A model generated the notes under the pieces. That model was not told the origin of the DNA, made no database searches, and saw only the letters and a program-made list of their open reading frames with translations. The position numbers and the translations under genes were made by a program. From contig JAPFFF010000010.1 of NCBI GenBank assembly GCA_039105265.1, positions 2,108,001 to 2,172,000 on the forward strand: a stretch of DNA of 64,000 bases. Reading direction: 5' to 3'. The DNA comes from Tritrichomonas musculus (Eukaryota > Parabasalia > Tritrichomonadida > Tritrichomonadidae). This document shows positions 17,659 to 29,800 of the stretch, piece after piece; position 1 is the stretch's first letter, and each line of letters begins with the position of its first letter.

Positions 17659-20600
17659 ATGTTTTTTGTTTTTTTGGCCTTTTCTTTATCCCACATCATT
17701 CATTCTTGCAATCATGATGCATTTCAAAGGAAAATAGAAGTTCAACACGTTTCAATAGAAAGCAGAAGATTAAGAAACCAGAAATCATCAGAAAATGAAA
17801 GAAAGCCTATCAGAATTAATCTAGATTTCCATCTTGATGATGATGAATTACAATGTGCTAGTGTTGGGCAAGTAATTAACTGGCAAGAATCTGAATTTAA
17901 TTGTGAAGAACAAGATATACCCAATGAAACATCAAAAACCGCTCTAAGAGAAACAATGGAGAATGTTCGAGAATATTTAAAGAATGTTCTTTTAGTTGAT
18001 CCGTTTACTAAGCCATTACCACTAAGAACAGAATTACCTAATTATTTCCAACTTACCAATATCCCAAATACAGCCAGTGACACTGATTTTTTTATATCAG
18101 TATTTATCAGAACTTACGGAGAATCAAGTACTCTTGCATCTGCTCATTATGTTAGAACTATTAGTGAATCCCACAGACCATTTCAAGGTGCAGTATATGT
18201 CAATTCCCGCTATCTTCCAACCGAAACCCAAAGCGAGCAATCAACCAACACTTACTTTTTCAAAACAGTAATCCATGAGATATTCCATTCATTAGGTATC
18301 ACCTCCGGTCTATTCCCATATTACCACCCCAAAGATTCAAACATTCCCTACGAGAATCCACTAGTTAGTTTATACGACGAAAAAACAGGCAAAAATCATA
18401 CTTTCCTAGTTACTCCTTATTCACACAAATTTGCGGTTATGCAATGGGGCGTTGAAAATTTCACCATTGACGGCAAATCTGTTCCATCTGGCATTGAAAT
18501 TGAAGATGGTGATGGTCCAGGCACAGCGGGAAGTCATCCTGAATGCAGAATTGGAAACCAAGACTTGATGATTGGTATCAACATACAAGGCAAAGTTGGT
18601 CCTTATTCAAGGCTGACTCCACTGACAGCAGCAATGCTTCTTGACACTGGTTTTTATGACGTTGTGTGGACCAAAGTTCAGCCATTAGTTTGGGGCAACA
18701 AGGACTCAATTGATGGCAATTATATTAAAGACTTCGTGACTGGTCCTCCAGCCAATGTTTTCCCGCAGCAATACATATACAGGCCTTCAGCTGATCCTTA
18801 CTTTGACTCCTGTGGATTTACATTCAAAATGACAGGCGGATTGAACTTTTTCAGTATTAGTGCTTCTCCTGCATTTAATTGCTCACTTGATGAATGGAAG
18901 AAATATGACAATACACAAGCTTATTGCAATGCTGAAAAGTTTTACAATCCAAATGGAGACGATGAAATTGGTGGAAGTTGGGCTTTCGATTTCCAGATCG
19001 TTCATCATCCAACTAAAGAGGTTTGTGGAATAGGAAGTGCTTGCATCGCTGGAATGCAAAATTGTTCAACTTATAAAGTGGCTGAAGATGGAAAATCATT
19101 CTCTATCAATATCTATGGCGTGGATTATGAATGCAACAAGGACAATGAAAACGTGATTGTGTATGAGATTGGCGATTGGAGATTTCAATATGGATTCAAG
19201 TGTCCACCTGTTGAACAATTCATCCGCACAGTGAAAATGATGGAAGAGCAGCAATACCTCACTGGCGATCCTTTTGCTGATGATGTACAAGTTCCTTCTT
19301 CCTCAGAACCTGACTTAGAATCATCAGCAATTTCATCAAATGATGAACAACATCCTTCTTCTAATGATGAACAGCCTCCTTCTTCCAATGATGAACAACA
19401 TCCTTCTTCCAATGATGAACAACATCCTTCTTCTAATGATGAACAGCCTCCTTCTTCCAATGATGAACAGCCTCCTTCTTCCAATGATGAACAACCTCCT
19501 TCTTCCAATGATGAACAACCTCCTTCTTCCAATGATGAACAACCTCCTTCTTCCAATGATGAACAGCCTCCTTCATCAAACGATGAACAGCCACAAGTTT
19601 CCTCCAAAGAAGAGAATCCTCAAATTTCGTCTAATGTAGAGCCTCCAGTAGTTCCATCTGATGAAGTTAGCACAGAAGCTCCAATTGAAATTCCAGCTCC
19701 AACACCTTCAGTAAATGACAATTACCAAACAAGCAGCCCAGAGATCACATTTACCGAAAACGGATTCACTGACAAAGATGGAAAAGAAAACATTGTTTCA
19801 AGTGATGGAGATGGCATTTATTTGCTCAGGTCTGATCAAGAATCGCTCACATTATTGAGCGGCAACTCGAACAAAGGCAACCTCTTTGTTTCCCCTGAGA
19901 AAGCAAACTCAGTCATCACAATCAAAATGCAAGAAGGACAGACCAACTTCAATGGTGAAATTGGTCTTCATGCAAACGGCAAGAATCCGAGAGTCAGTCT
20001 TCCACAGTCATCAGCTCCATTGAATTTGTTCAACGACGAAAACAGCAGAGTCACTTTTTCTTCCGATGAGACACTTGAATCAGTTCCAATTTCACTTCAA
20101 AAACTGACAATCAGTGATGGATCTATTCGAATTGATGTTCCAAACGGGACAACAGGTGTTGAATTCAGACAAGTTGAGACGTTTTCAACTGGAAAGATTG
20201 AAACCTATCACAACAACGAACTGTTGGAGACTTCAATTGGATCATTGACAATGAATCAAGGCTCAAACATCGAAGTTCACAATGTTAACTTCAATACTTC
20301 AATCTCTTGCTTCGAACGATCTAAGATGGAGGTCAAAGGAAGAGCTCGATTCAATGACCAGACATTGATAAGTCTTTCCGACACTTCTCTCATTGATTTC
20401 GGCACTTCAGAAGTTGACGGAATCTGCAAAGAAATCGTCATCATCAATCCAAGAACTGCAGCTACAAACGAAGAAGACGAAACAAGCGCTTCAATAATTT
20501 GTGGAGTCAACTTCAATTGCAACTCATGGAAAGATAAGTACTCTGGAAAATCTGCAAAGTACCCTTACGCAAGGTGCACAAGCGGACAAAGCCAAAATGA

Positions 20601-20781
20601 AAAGTGCCTCGTCGTGACAAACAGATACGAGCCAACTCCAAAGAGTAAAGGTGGACTTCCAACAGGTGCAATTATTGGTATCGTTGTTGCTTGCGTTGTT
20701 GTTGTAGTGATCATCGTTGTAGTCGTAATTGTTGTCAAAAAACGTAAGAGAGATAACAGTGACAGAGAAGAAAATCCTTAA
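17659..20781 (+). CDS. GP63/leishmanolysin-like (M8) metalloprotease with repeat stalk and membrane anchor (1040 aa)
   Basis: Starting at ATG 17659, the N-terminus is a signal peptide (MFFVFLAFSLSHIIHSC); the in-frame upstream extension lacks ATG. The M8 domain spans about 90-350: zinc motif HEIFHSLG (H206, E207, H210), third zinc ligand in GSHPEC (H293), and an NQDLM Met-turn at about 304. Cys-rich segments continue to ~540. Next comes a Pro/Ser/Asp stalk with 11 SSNDEQ units, then ~300 residues of strand-rich repetitive sequence resembling a beta-solenoid, a Cys-containing segment, a TM helix at ~1003-1027 (GAIIGIVVACVVVVVIIVVV) and a short basic tail KKRKRDN. It is a type I surface protease; trichomonad GP63s act in host-cell contact and protein degradation. 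The catalytic set is complete. Confidence 0.92.
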   Translation: MFFVFLAFSLSHIIHSCNHDAFQRKIEVQHVSIESRRLRNQKSSENERKPIRINLDFHLDDDELQCASVGQVINWQESEFNCEEQDIPNETSKTALRETMENVREYLKNVLLVDPFTKPLPLRTELPNYFQLTNIPNTASDTDFFISVFIRTYGESSTLASAHYVRTISESHRPFQGAVYVNSRYLPTETQSEQSTNTYFFKTVIHEIFHSLGITSGLFPYYHPKDSNIPYENPLVSLYDEKTGKNHTFLVTPYSHKFAVMQWGVENFTIDGKSVPSGIEIEDGDGPGTAGSHPECRIGNQDLMIGINIQGKVGPYSRLTPLTAAMLLDTGFYDVVWTKVQPLVWGNKDSIDGNYIKDFVTGPPANVFPQQYIYRPSADPYFDSCGFTFKMTGGLNFFSISASPAFNCSLDEWKKYDNTQAYCNAEKFYNPNGDDEIGGSWAFDFQIVHHPTKEVCGIGSACIAGMQNCSTYKVAEDGKSFSINIYGVDYECNKDNENVIVYEIGDWRFQYGFKCPPVEQFIRTVKMMEEQQYLTGDPFADDVQVPSSSEPDLESSAISSNDEQHPSSNDEQPPSSNDEQHPSSNDEQHPSSNDEQPPSSNDEQPPSSNDEQPPSSNDEQPPSSNDEQPPSSNDEQPPSSNDEQPQVSSKEENPQISSNVEPPVVPSDEVSTEAPIEIPAPTPSVNDNYQTSSPEITFTENGFTDKDGKENIVSSDGDGIYLLRSDQESLTLLSGNSNKGNLFVSPEKANSVITIKMQEGQTNFNGEIGLHANGKNPRVSLPQSSAPLNLFNDENSRVTFSSDETLESVPISLQKLTISDGSIRIDVPNGTTGVEFRQVETFSTGKIETYHNNELLETSIGSLTMNQGSNIEVHNVNFNTSISCFERSKMEVKGRARFNDQTLISLSDTSLIDFGTSEVDGICKEIVIINPRTAATNEEDETSASIICGVNFNCNSWKDKYSGKSAKYPYARCTSGQSQNEKCLVVTNRYEPTPKSKGGLPTGAIIGIVVACVVVVVIIVVVVIVVKKRKRDNSDREENP
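19333..19590 (+). repeat. 24-bp tandem repeat encoding PPSSNDEQ / HPSSNDEQ
   Basis: Eleven SSNDEQ units are visible, ten of them joined by PP or HP, in near-identical 24-bp blocks differing mainly at AAC/CAG-type third positions and at CAT versus CCT. Because the unit is a multiple of three and stop-free in several frames, it also produces long false ORFs on both strands. Acidic, Ser/Pro-rich composition suggests an extended, modifiable stalk. Confidence 0.95.
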
Positions 20782-21239
20782 AAAAAAAACTTAAATAAAA
20801 AAATCTCACCTGTAAAATTTTTATTTTTAAATGAGTAGCATGAATCAATTCATGTTGTTCATATATTATCCTTTGAAAAAGTGATCCAAAATCATTTTTT
20901 TATTTTATTTTTTTTATTATTTTGTTTTGTTTAAATTGCTATATTACTCTATTTTAAGATACAAATCTATCTTCTTTATATTTTTGTATTTGAGGATAAA
21001 TGGCACTTTTTCAATTTTTGTAACTTTGTCTTGTTTATATATATATATATATATTAATGTCATATTTTGAATTAAATATTTTTACTGGTTTTACTATAAT
21101 TACATATTTGTATAGTATAATGATTGATTATATTTTTATTGAACTATTTGATATGAAGAACAAGTCAGAAAAAAAATTTAATTGAAAATATTGATTCTCA
21201 AAATTTGAAATGTCATGAAATTTTTGATATCATTTTTAA
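20782..21239. other. AT-rich intergenic region
   Basis: No gene seen. It includes a short (TA)n tract at about 21040-21053 and a CATGAAT-CA-ATTCATG palindrome near 20839. Nothing else supportable. Confidence 0.5.
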
Positions 21240-21458
21240 ATGGATTATTCCAAATATCTCCAAGAAATTGAGCAAGTTTCTACAGGTTCAGCAATTCTCA
21301 CACTGAGAGGCTAGCATTTATGCCAAAAAGGCGATTGGAAGGCAAATCAAAGAGAAGAGATTCAATATTCAAACATTTTCTCAAAACCTAATTCGCATAC
21401 CGGTCAGAGAATTAAATATAATGGCATAGATTTTATTATCAATCGTGCAGACGATGAT
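21240..21458 (+). pseudogene. in-frame profilin domain, N-terminal part, cut by TAG at codon 25
   Basis: ATG 21240 opens MDYSKYLQEIEQVSTGSAIL…TLRG, then TAG (21312-21314), then HLCQKGDWKANQREE…GQRIKYNGIDFIINRADDD, still in the frame of the LIM-PARP gene whose first Met follows at 21459. The order matches profilin: opening helix, TGSAIL strand, W in the second strand, G..YNG..F..NRADD, and continuing downstream EGIVFQKTESLIFCAYYVEG. So the ancestral protein was profilin-LIM-PARP. The stop leaves either a truncated product starting at 21459 or no product. Confidence 0.75.
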
Positions 21459-23627
21459 ATGATATTTGCTCAATCAGAAAAAGAAGGCATCGTTTTCCAA
21501 AAAACCGAGTCATTAATTTTCTGTGCATATTACGTTGAAGGCCAAGTTGCAAATAATGTTTCAGCAAAAATTTATTTTGCAATTCGTGAACTCTATGAGG
21601 ACCAAGAAAAAGCAGAAGCAGAAAGACGATATTTAGAAGAACTAATATTTCAAAAAGAAGAACAACTTTTGGAAGCACAAAGAGTTGAAACAGAAAGTAA
21701 ACCAAGACGAATTCCAGAATGTATCTGTGCAACGTGTAAAAATAAAGTTGATCATGATGACTGCACATATTATTCAGGAAATCCATATCATATCAAATGT
21801 GTAAAGTGTTCAGAATGCAACAAAACTTTTAATATAAATGAAGATCCAGATAATTACGTGTGCATAACACCTGGATTGTTCCTTTGTCGACAACATTATA
21901 ATGATTTCTTAAATTCAAAAAATGTAAATCAAACAATTATGAACGAATACAAAGAGAAAAAGAAACAAAACTTTGTTGAAGAAGTATTTAATCAACCTAT
22001 AATTCCAAATGAAAATTTAAACAATTATCAACCTGAAGATATATTTATCACACCAGAAATGTCAGATGATTCAATTCAAAAAAAGCCATATGAAGATTTT
22101 ATCCCAACAATCACATTACATTTTAATAAATCACCAAATGATATTGATTATGATCAGTTAATGAATCTTCTTGGTGATGATGTGGTTATTCTAAATGTTG
22201 ACAAAGGCTCGACAATAATAAAAATTGCACTTCTTTCCGTCATTGATTTCGATTCAAGTGAAAATAAAAAATATGAAAAATTTGTCTCAGATTTTAAAGG
22301 AAAACTCACTTCATCAATTGGCAAAGCTGTTGTTGGAAATCTTGTTGAAGAACCAATCATTAATTACCCAAGTGATGATCATATTAATACAGCATATAAT
22401 AAAACGTCAATAAATCATCTTCAAAGCATGCAAGAACTGAATTCATTAGAAATAAATGAACTTAAGAAAAAAGTTCTTCAAAATCTCCAAAAAGATAAAT
22501 CAAATTACAATTGGAAATTCATTTTTTCGCATGAAAAATTATTTGATCAATTAGAAGAGCAAGTGAGAAGAGACATAGAAAATAATCCTTATGAATTGAT
22601 CATTGTTGGTCAAACAATCATTGCAGACAAATATTTAGATGAACATGAAAAAATAAAAAGTAAAATATCTCAAGATGATGTTGTTGAACGTTTCCTTTAC
22701 CATGGATCAGCACTTAAAAATCACCAAAAAATAGTCAAACAACACTTTTTAATGCCAGGACAAGATAAAAATATAAAACAAATCGATGCTGGCTATTATG
22801 GAAAAGGAATTTATGCAACTGAAAATATTTTTTATGCCTTGATGTATGCAAATGGATACAAAGTTTTAGATATCAATGAAAGCGCAAATGTTCTATGTTG
22901 TAAAGCTATTTTCAATAACTCAAAAATAAAGGATTTGACAGATCTTTCAGATTTCGGTAAACCAGTAGAAGATGATATTAAAGATAATTATGGAATTAAT
23001 CATGCTTTTGTTGGCGACTGTAATGATTTCAAACCAATCAACTTTCTAGATAAAAGTAGTTGCAAAATATATGGACATGAATTTGTATTTCCAAACAAAT
23101 ATCAATTCATTCCATGCTGCTCTTTCAAAATCATGCGAAAAGACCATTACATTCTCTGGAAAGATGAAAATTTAGGAAATAAGGAAAAAACTGAATACCT
23201 AAAACAATTATCCAAAAACATGGAAGTTAACATTTACGCTAAAGAAAAAAATGACGAAGCTTATAAAGTCTTAAAAACAAAAAAACATGTCATGGTTAAA
23301 CTTATTTCAAACAGTTTAAATGGAAAAGAATTCATTAATAATGCTAGAGAGTTTATTGGAACACATTTCGTTTCTCTTGTGTTTACGAATTCAACAGATC
23401 ATATGAGTTGGGTTTCTGAAATGGAAAACGTTCTTTTAACAACAGATCCAGAAGATTTGAAGAAATTTGCAGCTCTTAAAATGGATGAGAATGATGTCTT
23501 TGCTTTTGCAAATTATCTTAAAAGAAAATATGAAACAAAGCAATATAAATTTAATATCAATAAAAGTGAATTGCTACATTTCCCAGAACGTGTCTATTGC
23601 TATTTAGATGAATGCATTATAGCTTGA
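21459..23627 (+). CDS. (partial profilin)-LIM zinc domain-PARP/ADP-ribosyltransferase protein (722 aa)
   Basis: Numbering from Met 21459: residues 1-50 are the C-terminal half of a profilin fold. A Glu-rich helix follows at 50-80, then a LIM domain at ~88-150 (CATC, H-x2-C-x2-C-x2-C, then C-x2-H). The PARP catalytic domain lies at ~395-565: H415 in YHGSA, GKGIYATENIFYALMYA with Y463, and GHEFVF with E541. This H-Y-E set is typical of NAD+-dependent ADP-ribosyltransferases able to elongate chains. The C-terminal ~150 residues are unassigned. LIM and profilin suggest action at the actin cytoskeleton. The true start is upstream (21240) but is blocked by a TAG; the downstream frame is fully intact over 722 codons, which argues for selection or a very recent lesion. 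The stop is TGA. Confidence 0.85.
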   Translation: MIFAQSEKEGIVFQKTESLIFCAYYVEGQVANNVSAKIYFAIRELYEDQEKAEAERRYLEELIFQKEEQLLEAQRVETESKPRRIPECICATCKNKVDHDDCTYYSGNPYHIKCVKCSECNKTFNINEDPDNYVCITPGLFLCRQHYNDFLNSKNVNQTIMNEYKEKKKQNFVEEVFNQPIIPNENLNNYQPEDIFITPEMSDDSIQKKPYEDFIPTITLHFNKSPNDIDYDQLMNLLGDDVVILNVDKGSTIIKIALLSVIDFDSSENKKYEKFVSDFKGKLTSSIGKAVVGNLVEEPIINYPSDDHINTAYNKTSINHLQSMQELNSLEINELKKKVLQNLQKDKSNYNWKFIFSHEKLFDQLEEQVRRDIENNPYELIIVGQTIIADKYLDEHEKIKSKISQDDVVERFLYHGSALKNHQKIVKQHFLMPGQDKNIKQIDAGYYGKGIYATENIFYALMYANGYKVLDINESANVLCCKAIFNNSKIKDLTDLSDFGKPVEDDIKDNYGINHAFVGDCNDFKPINFLDKSSCKIYGHEFVFPNKYQFIPCCSFKIMRKDHYILWKDENLGNKEKTEYLKQLSKNMEVNIYAKEKNDEAYKVLKTKKHVMVKLISNSLNGKEFINNAREFIGTHFVSLVFTNSTDHMSWVSEMENVLLTTDPEDLKKFAALKMDENDVFAFANYLKRKYETKQYKFNINKSELLHFPERVYCYLDECIIA

Positions 23628-23841
23628 TATGATTAAATATTCCTTTGTCACGTAAACATTTTTCTAAAAAAATTATTAGTATAATTTTTTTGTTTATTCA
23701 TTTAATTCAATTAAACATTTTCTTAGTGAAAATTTTATCAATTTGATGAATTTTTTAATATGGAAAATGTTTAAACAACAAAATATTTGTATATTTTTTA
23801 AATTTTTTTATATCACATTTCCAGAATCAAATTTTGGCACA

Positions 23842-26800
23842 ATGAGCTTCTTCAGCACTATATTCTCAAAATTTCTCGATCAGTATATAGAAAAAGTAGA
23901 TAAAAACCAGGTTGATGTTTCTCTGCTCAAAGGTCATGCCGAATTACATAATGTATCTTTCACACAAAATCTTTTAACGAGCTTTGGTATTCCACTTGCT
24001 ATAAATGACAGTCATGCCGATCAAATTATTGTTGATTTTCCTATAATGAAAAACAATAGTAAGTCTACATATTTTCAAGTGACTGGAATTGACATTTATG
24101 CCACTCCAGAATGGAGTGCACTCAATAAAGTTTCCATAAATTCGGTTGCTGATCTCATCCAGTCTATTGAAGATGAGAAGAAAGCCACAAAAGCGGATAA
24201 ACAAAAAGTTTGGAACAGCTGGATTGAAAAAGTTATCGACAACGCAAAAATTGACATAAGAAACGTTCGTCTTCACATTGAATTTGATAATTATAACAAT
24301 AAAAAAGGAGCTTTAACTTTATTTTTTGAATCATTGATGATGAACACTGTTGATTCTGAAGGAAAAATTGTTTTTTTGAAAGAAAAACCGGAAATTTTGA
24401 GAAAAAGAATCAAATTAACGTCTTTTTCTATCGCACTTTACACTGATGTTGAGCCATTTCAAAGTTTTAAACAGTTAGATTCTATTAAATATAATTTTCT
24501 CACACAAAGTTCGTTCTCATTGACAATGATTCATGACAGAAGAAAAAATTCGAACTTTTTCAATACATTCTCAATTGTTTTTGGTCCAATTTTCTTTTAC
24601 ATTAGACAAGAGCAATATTTTTCTCTTCAACATTTAATTAACGATTTAATGAAGAGTCAAATACGCCAAAAATTTCAAAGTTGCATGAAGCCATCCATTG
24701 AAAAAGTGAATTTGAAATACTATATAAAAATGTGGTCTTTTTTGTATCGTTGTGCAATTAAAATGCGTCGACCACATCAATTTAACCCATCGATTGCTCT
24801 CCAGTTCTTAAAGAAAAAGAAAGAATATGCAAAAGGTTTCATGAGCACGATCAATCGGAAGCAATTTGTCAAGAAATCAATAAAAAATAATGGAGAAGAA
24901 CTGACATTCTTATTGATTCAATATTCATCGATTTTAATCAGACGAAAAGAAAGAATGATTAGTTTGAATCAAAAAGAAATAGATTCAATAACGAGTGATG
25001 ATTTACGCTTCTTTTCAAAAGACTCATTTCAGTTCAATTTGAATCTTCAAGGAATTTGCTTCGAATTGCATTCTTTCTTGCTGATGTCTGTCAATAACAT
25101 CAACTGTTTATTTGAGAAGAAAAATGACAATATAAAATTGAATTTAGAGATTCAAAATTGGATCGTCGATGACCTCAATTCAAAATACAAAGTAATTCAA
25201 ACACAAAATGAAGAAAATAATTTTGTCATGTTCAGAATTAATTCAAGAGATGATCCGGCTCTTTTTGACGTTTCCAAATTCAAAATTGATCTTAGGAGTT
25301 CATTTTTGAAGAATTTTTGTCAATTTTTTGTAAACAATTCAAATTCAAATCCTTTAAAAAATCAACCGGTAACTGAAGAAAATGTGAAAATGAGTTCAAT
25401 TAACCAATTTTTAATTAAATTGAATCCTAAAACTTTGATGAAGTTTAAAATAAGAATTCGTGGATTTTCTGTTGGTTATTCAATTGATAATGGTTCACAG
25501 CATTCATTTCAATTTGAGATAAATCATATAGAATTGAAAAATTTCTCCAAAAAATCAAATGATAACAAATTGGAAATAAAGTCAAAGATGATTTTTGGTG
25601 AAATGAAAGTTGATGATTCAATTATTTCTGAAGAATTTTCATTCAAAACAAAAACGACAGGAATTATTGATAAGTTTTACTTTTTAAATGATCTTGTCAC
25701 AAATCTAGATATTTTAAATGCTAAAATTGACATTGATTCATCAATTATCGATAAAATAAACAACATTTTAAATTCAATTGCAAACAGCACACAAAGCAAT
25801 CAAACAAAAGTTTATAGTTCACATAAAATTTATGCAAATTGTGCTGATATTTCGATTCTCATCAATTCAGGCATTAATTTGATAATTCTGTCTATTTCAG
25901 GAATTGATATTAATCCGTCAATTGAATTCAGAAATATTTCCATCCTTGAAAAAGACAAAGATCCAAAGATAAACATTCCAACACTGTGTTTTAATGAATG
26001 GCCAATTATAAAGACTGATTTGCTCAATATTAAATTGAATTCATATGAATTTTTCGATTTACTTGATGAAGTAAATTGGATAACAAAGCAAATAACCAAA
26101 TTATCAAGTTCATTCATGCCGAAAAATTCTGAAATTGATCCTAAAAACAAAGAAGAAGAAGAAGTTAAATCAATTCAAGTTGTTGCTAATTTGATTGATT
26201 ATAAAATGGGTGATAGAGCTAATTCAATGAAATTTAATAATGTTTTGTGTATTTTGGATGATGAATTTAATATTAAAATAGATTCATTAGGCTTGTTTGA
26301 TTCTGAAAACAAAGAATTTTTGTTTTGTAAAAATAAAATTGATTTGAAAATGAATTCAATTGAGAATAAAAACAGCATCTCAATTAAAATTCCTGACTTA
26401 AAAATGAATTTCCTATGGAATGAAATCAATCAAATAATTGAGTATTTCCAGGATTCAAGAAATTTGATTGAACAAAACCTGTCACAAAACATAAACAAAC
26501 GAATAAACATCACAAAAGAAGATTCAATTGAAAACATAAATAATTATCAAAATGAAATATTTCTTTCAATTGAAAAATCATCAATTGATATAGAAAATTC
26601 ATTTCTTTTATTGATTGATGATTTAAACTTTGAATTCTTGATTTCTGACAAGTCAAGTTTGTTATTAGAAATGGTGAAAATTGACATTGACAACCTACTT
26701 GAAGTCAATGAATTTCACTTTCAAATCGATGATTTTATTTATGATATTTCAATATCATCAATTAATGCAAATCTTTCACAGAGTAAAGCTTTAAAAATAT

Positions 26801-29800
26801 CTGAATTGAGCTTTCTTCCAAGCATTCTAAGCAAGTCTGATCAAAAGCAATCAAAATCAAAAGAGGAGTCTCAAATTGATTTGAATATAAGTATAAATAA
26901 TTTTTCATTCAAAGAATCATCAACTAATTTAACATTGTTGATTCCAGTCATCAAAATTACTATGAACTCATATCATTCAATTGGAGCAATTCACATTCCT
27001 TCAATTAATTTTGAGAATTTGGTTTTAAACGAAATAAAAATTTTCCTTCTTTATAATTCTATCAATTTCAATAATGAGGAAATTGATTCAATATTTTCAT
27101 TAGACAGAAAAAAATTAATTGAAGAGAATGAAATGAAACTGACAAATATTATTGCCAGCATTAATTCAATTGACTTTGAATATGCGCATTATTTTGTAAT
27201 GAGAATATTCAATGCATACAAAATTTACTCAAAATATTTTGTCACATTTTCTGAAGGTAAAAATGATTCGACAAAATCAAATATTTCAATTTCTGCCATT
27301 ATTAATCAAATTATGATTAGAGAAAGCAATTTAAATGATTCAATTTCATTATCTAAAATCTCATTTAAACAAGATAATGAATTGACTGAGTTCAAATGCA
27401 ATTCAATCAGCTTTATTGATTTGTTGAAATTGAAAAATGAAAACTTTTTGCTAATTCAAAAAAATCAATCAAAAACAAATATAAAAATTAATCCAATTGA
27501 CGTTTATTTAAGTATAAATACATTGAAAACATTAACGAACATTTATGAGTCATTGATGTCATTGATAAAAACTGATTTCGATGAAAAATCAAAGAAAGAA
27601 AAAACAATAAAAATTCATAAAAATGAAAGGAAGCACAATTGTTATGATATTGACGTTAGTGGAATTCAAATTCATTTTCCATTTGAGGATGATCCACTTT
27701 TTAAGAAGCATGACTTAATCCTTTCATTTGATTTGCAAATTCAAATTGAGAGCAATTCTTACAAATTACTAAAAATGACAAATTTGAAAGCATTCTTTAC
27801 TAACATCAAGAAAGAAATGCGTTTCTTGCCAATATTATTATTGGAATCGTTTTCACTTCAATTTAACGATAACAATGATATTGAAAAGAAAAATTTTGAT
27901 TTTTCACTTTTTGAAATAAAAACTGGAACGATAGATTTAAATGTCTCGGCTGTTGATATTTTTGAACTTCAAATGATTATAAATAACTTTATAAAATCAT
28001 TTAATATATTGATCAAGCCCAAAACTTTTTCAATTCCCGATGAAAATAAACAGAAAAAGTTTCTTTTTTCAACAATAAATTCAATGATAACGATCAAACC
28101 ACTCTCAATTTCATTATGTGAAGAAAATCGAGCTTCCAACGTGTATAATCCAATTTTTACTTTAAATATTGATTCGAAGAATGCAACTTTAAATCTTCAG
28201 AATCAAATTCAATCGTTTTCAATTGAATTAACTTTTTCAATATCAAGTATGAATCTGAATCTTGGAAAAATTGAGAAGTTTATGCCGCCAACGGACTTGA
28301 TGATCTCATATTCAAATGGAAATTCTGATACTGCTTATGTTGGACTTTCAATTAAAACGGCGGTTGATTTTAACTTCACATCATCATCATTTCAAAATTT
28401 AATGAAATTTATCAGAAAATTCAGAAACAAAGAAAAAATTTTACTTTTGAAAAATGAGTCTAAATTCAATTATAATCCAGAATATTGGATTCAAAACAAT
28501 CTAGATGACATCATTTCCATTCAATTCAAAACAACCAAAAATGACGGGAACAATATGATAGTAAATGTAAACGACCATCTTCCAATTTGTGAGCTCGAAA
28601 AGGACACACAAATTGCATTCAAATACAAAGGCATCTCTGAAGTTATTTTTTTGAAGAATATCATATTTCCGATATATTATGATAATATTTCAGTTTCGAC
28701 GGTTTCACACAAAAATTCTTCAAAGTCGGTTGTTTTCAATTCACCTCTGTCAATTCAAAACAAACTTGACTGTAAAATCATCATTTACATCAAAGAAGAA
28801 AAGCAATTCATCAGGTACATTGAACTCTTGCCAAAGAACAAATATCCACTTCCTTTTGAAGAGAAGCAATATTTCATTGTCAGCACTTTTGAATCGATAA
28901 ATCCAAAGAAGCATAAGAAAAAGTTAATTGACACTAAAGACATTCAATTCGATTCCAATCAGCCTCCTGAATCATTTGTGATGTCATTAAACAAGTCGCC
29001 GCAAATTGTCAAGATTCAAAACATTCAAAATAAAAAGCTGATTTCTTTTGTTTTGAATGTTAATAATGATCATCGTACAAAAGCAAGAGTATATGAAATA
29101 ACACCGTCACTTTTCATTAAGAATTTGCTGCCATGTCCAATTTTCTCAAAAATTGACAATTCAGAAGAAATCTTTGTGCTTCAAAGTCAAGATGAAAAGC
29201 AGCTAAACTCAATCAACCATGACAATCAATCATTCAGTATCTCTGTCGGTTTTGACTCAGAGTCACTTCACCAAGGAACCGTTATTAAATTAGATAACGA
29301 CAATGGATTTTTCCCTGGAGATGAAAGCACTGCAATTCAGATTCAAAAAGTTTTGAAAACGAATCAGAAAAAAGTTGTCATTTTTACTCCATGTGCTATT
29401 TTCAACAACACTGAAGAAGCAATTACTTTTTCACCTTCATCTAGTTCAAATTCACAAGAAAAAGAAATCAAATCCAACGATTTTGTTTTTTACGGTTTGA
29501 ACAATTATAATGAAAGTGAAAAATCACTGAAAATTGACATGTCAATTGAAAAAAGTCAGAAGATATTGAATGCAATTGATTGCATGCAGCTCACTTCAAA
29601 TTGTTCAACCGTTTATTTGCCAAGAATTGACAATCCTCAACTTTTTTATCCTCTAAATTGCTCAATCACACTTGGCCAATTTCCGCTGAATGCAACTCAT
29701 ATTGTCACTTTTTCACATTACTTGTATGTGATAAACAACCTTCCTTTTGACTTCTCACTAGTTCCAATAACATCAGCAAAAGTGGGCCAGCTTGAATCTA

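Noticed and set aside
19185..19639. Long ORFs of EEGGCSSL (minus) and MMNSLLLP (plus) repeats
   Set aside because: They are shadows of the 24-bp SSNDEQ repeat of the protease gene, which has no stop in several frames.
23743..23841. N-terminal extension of the VPS13-like protein
   Set aside because: Hydrophobic AT-rich translation ahead of a canonical chorein start at 23842.
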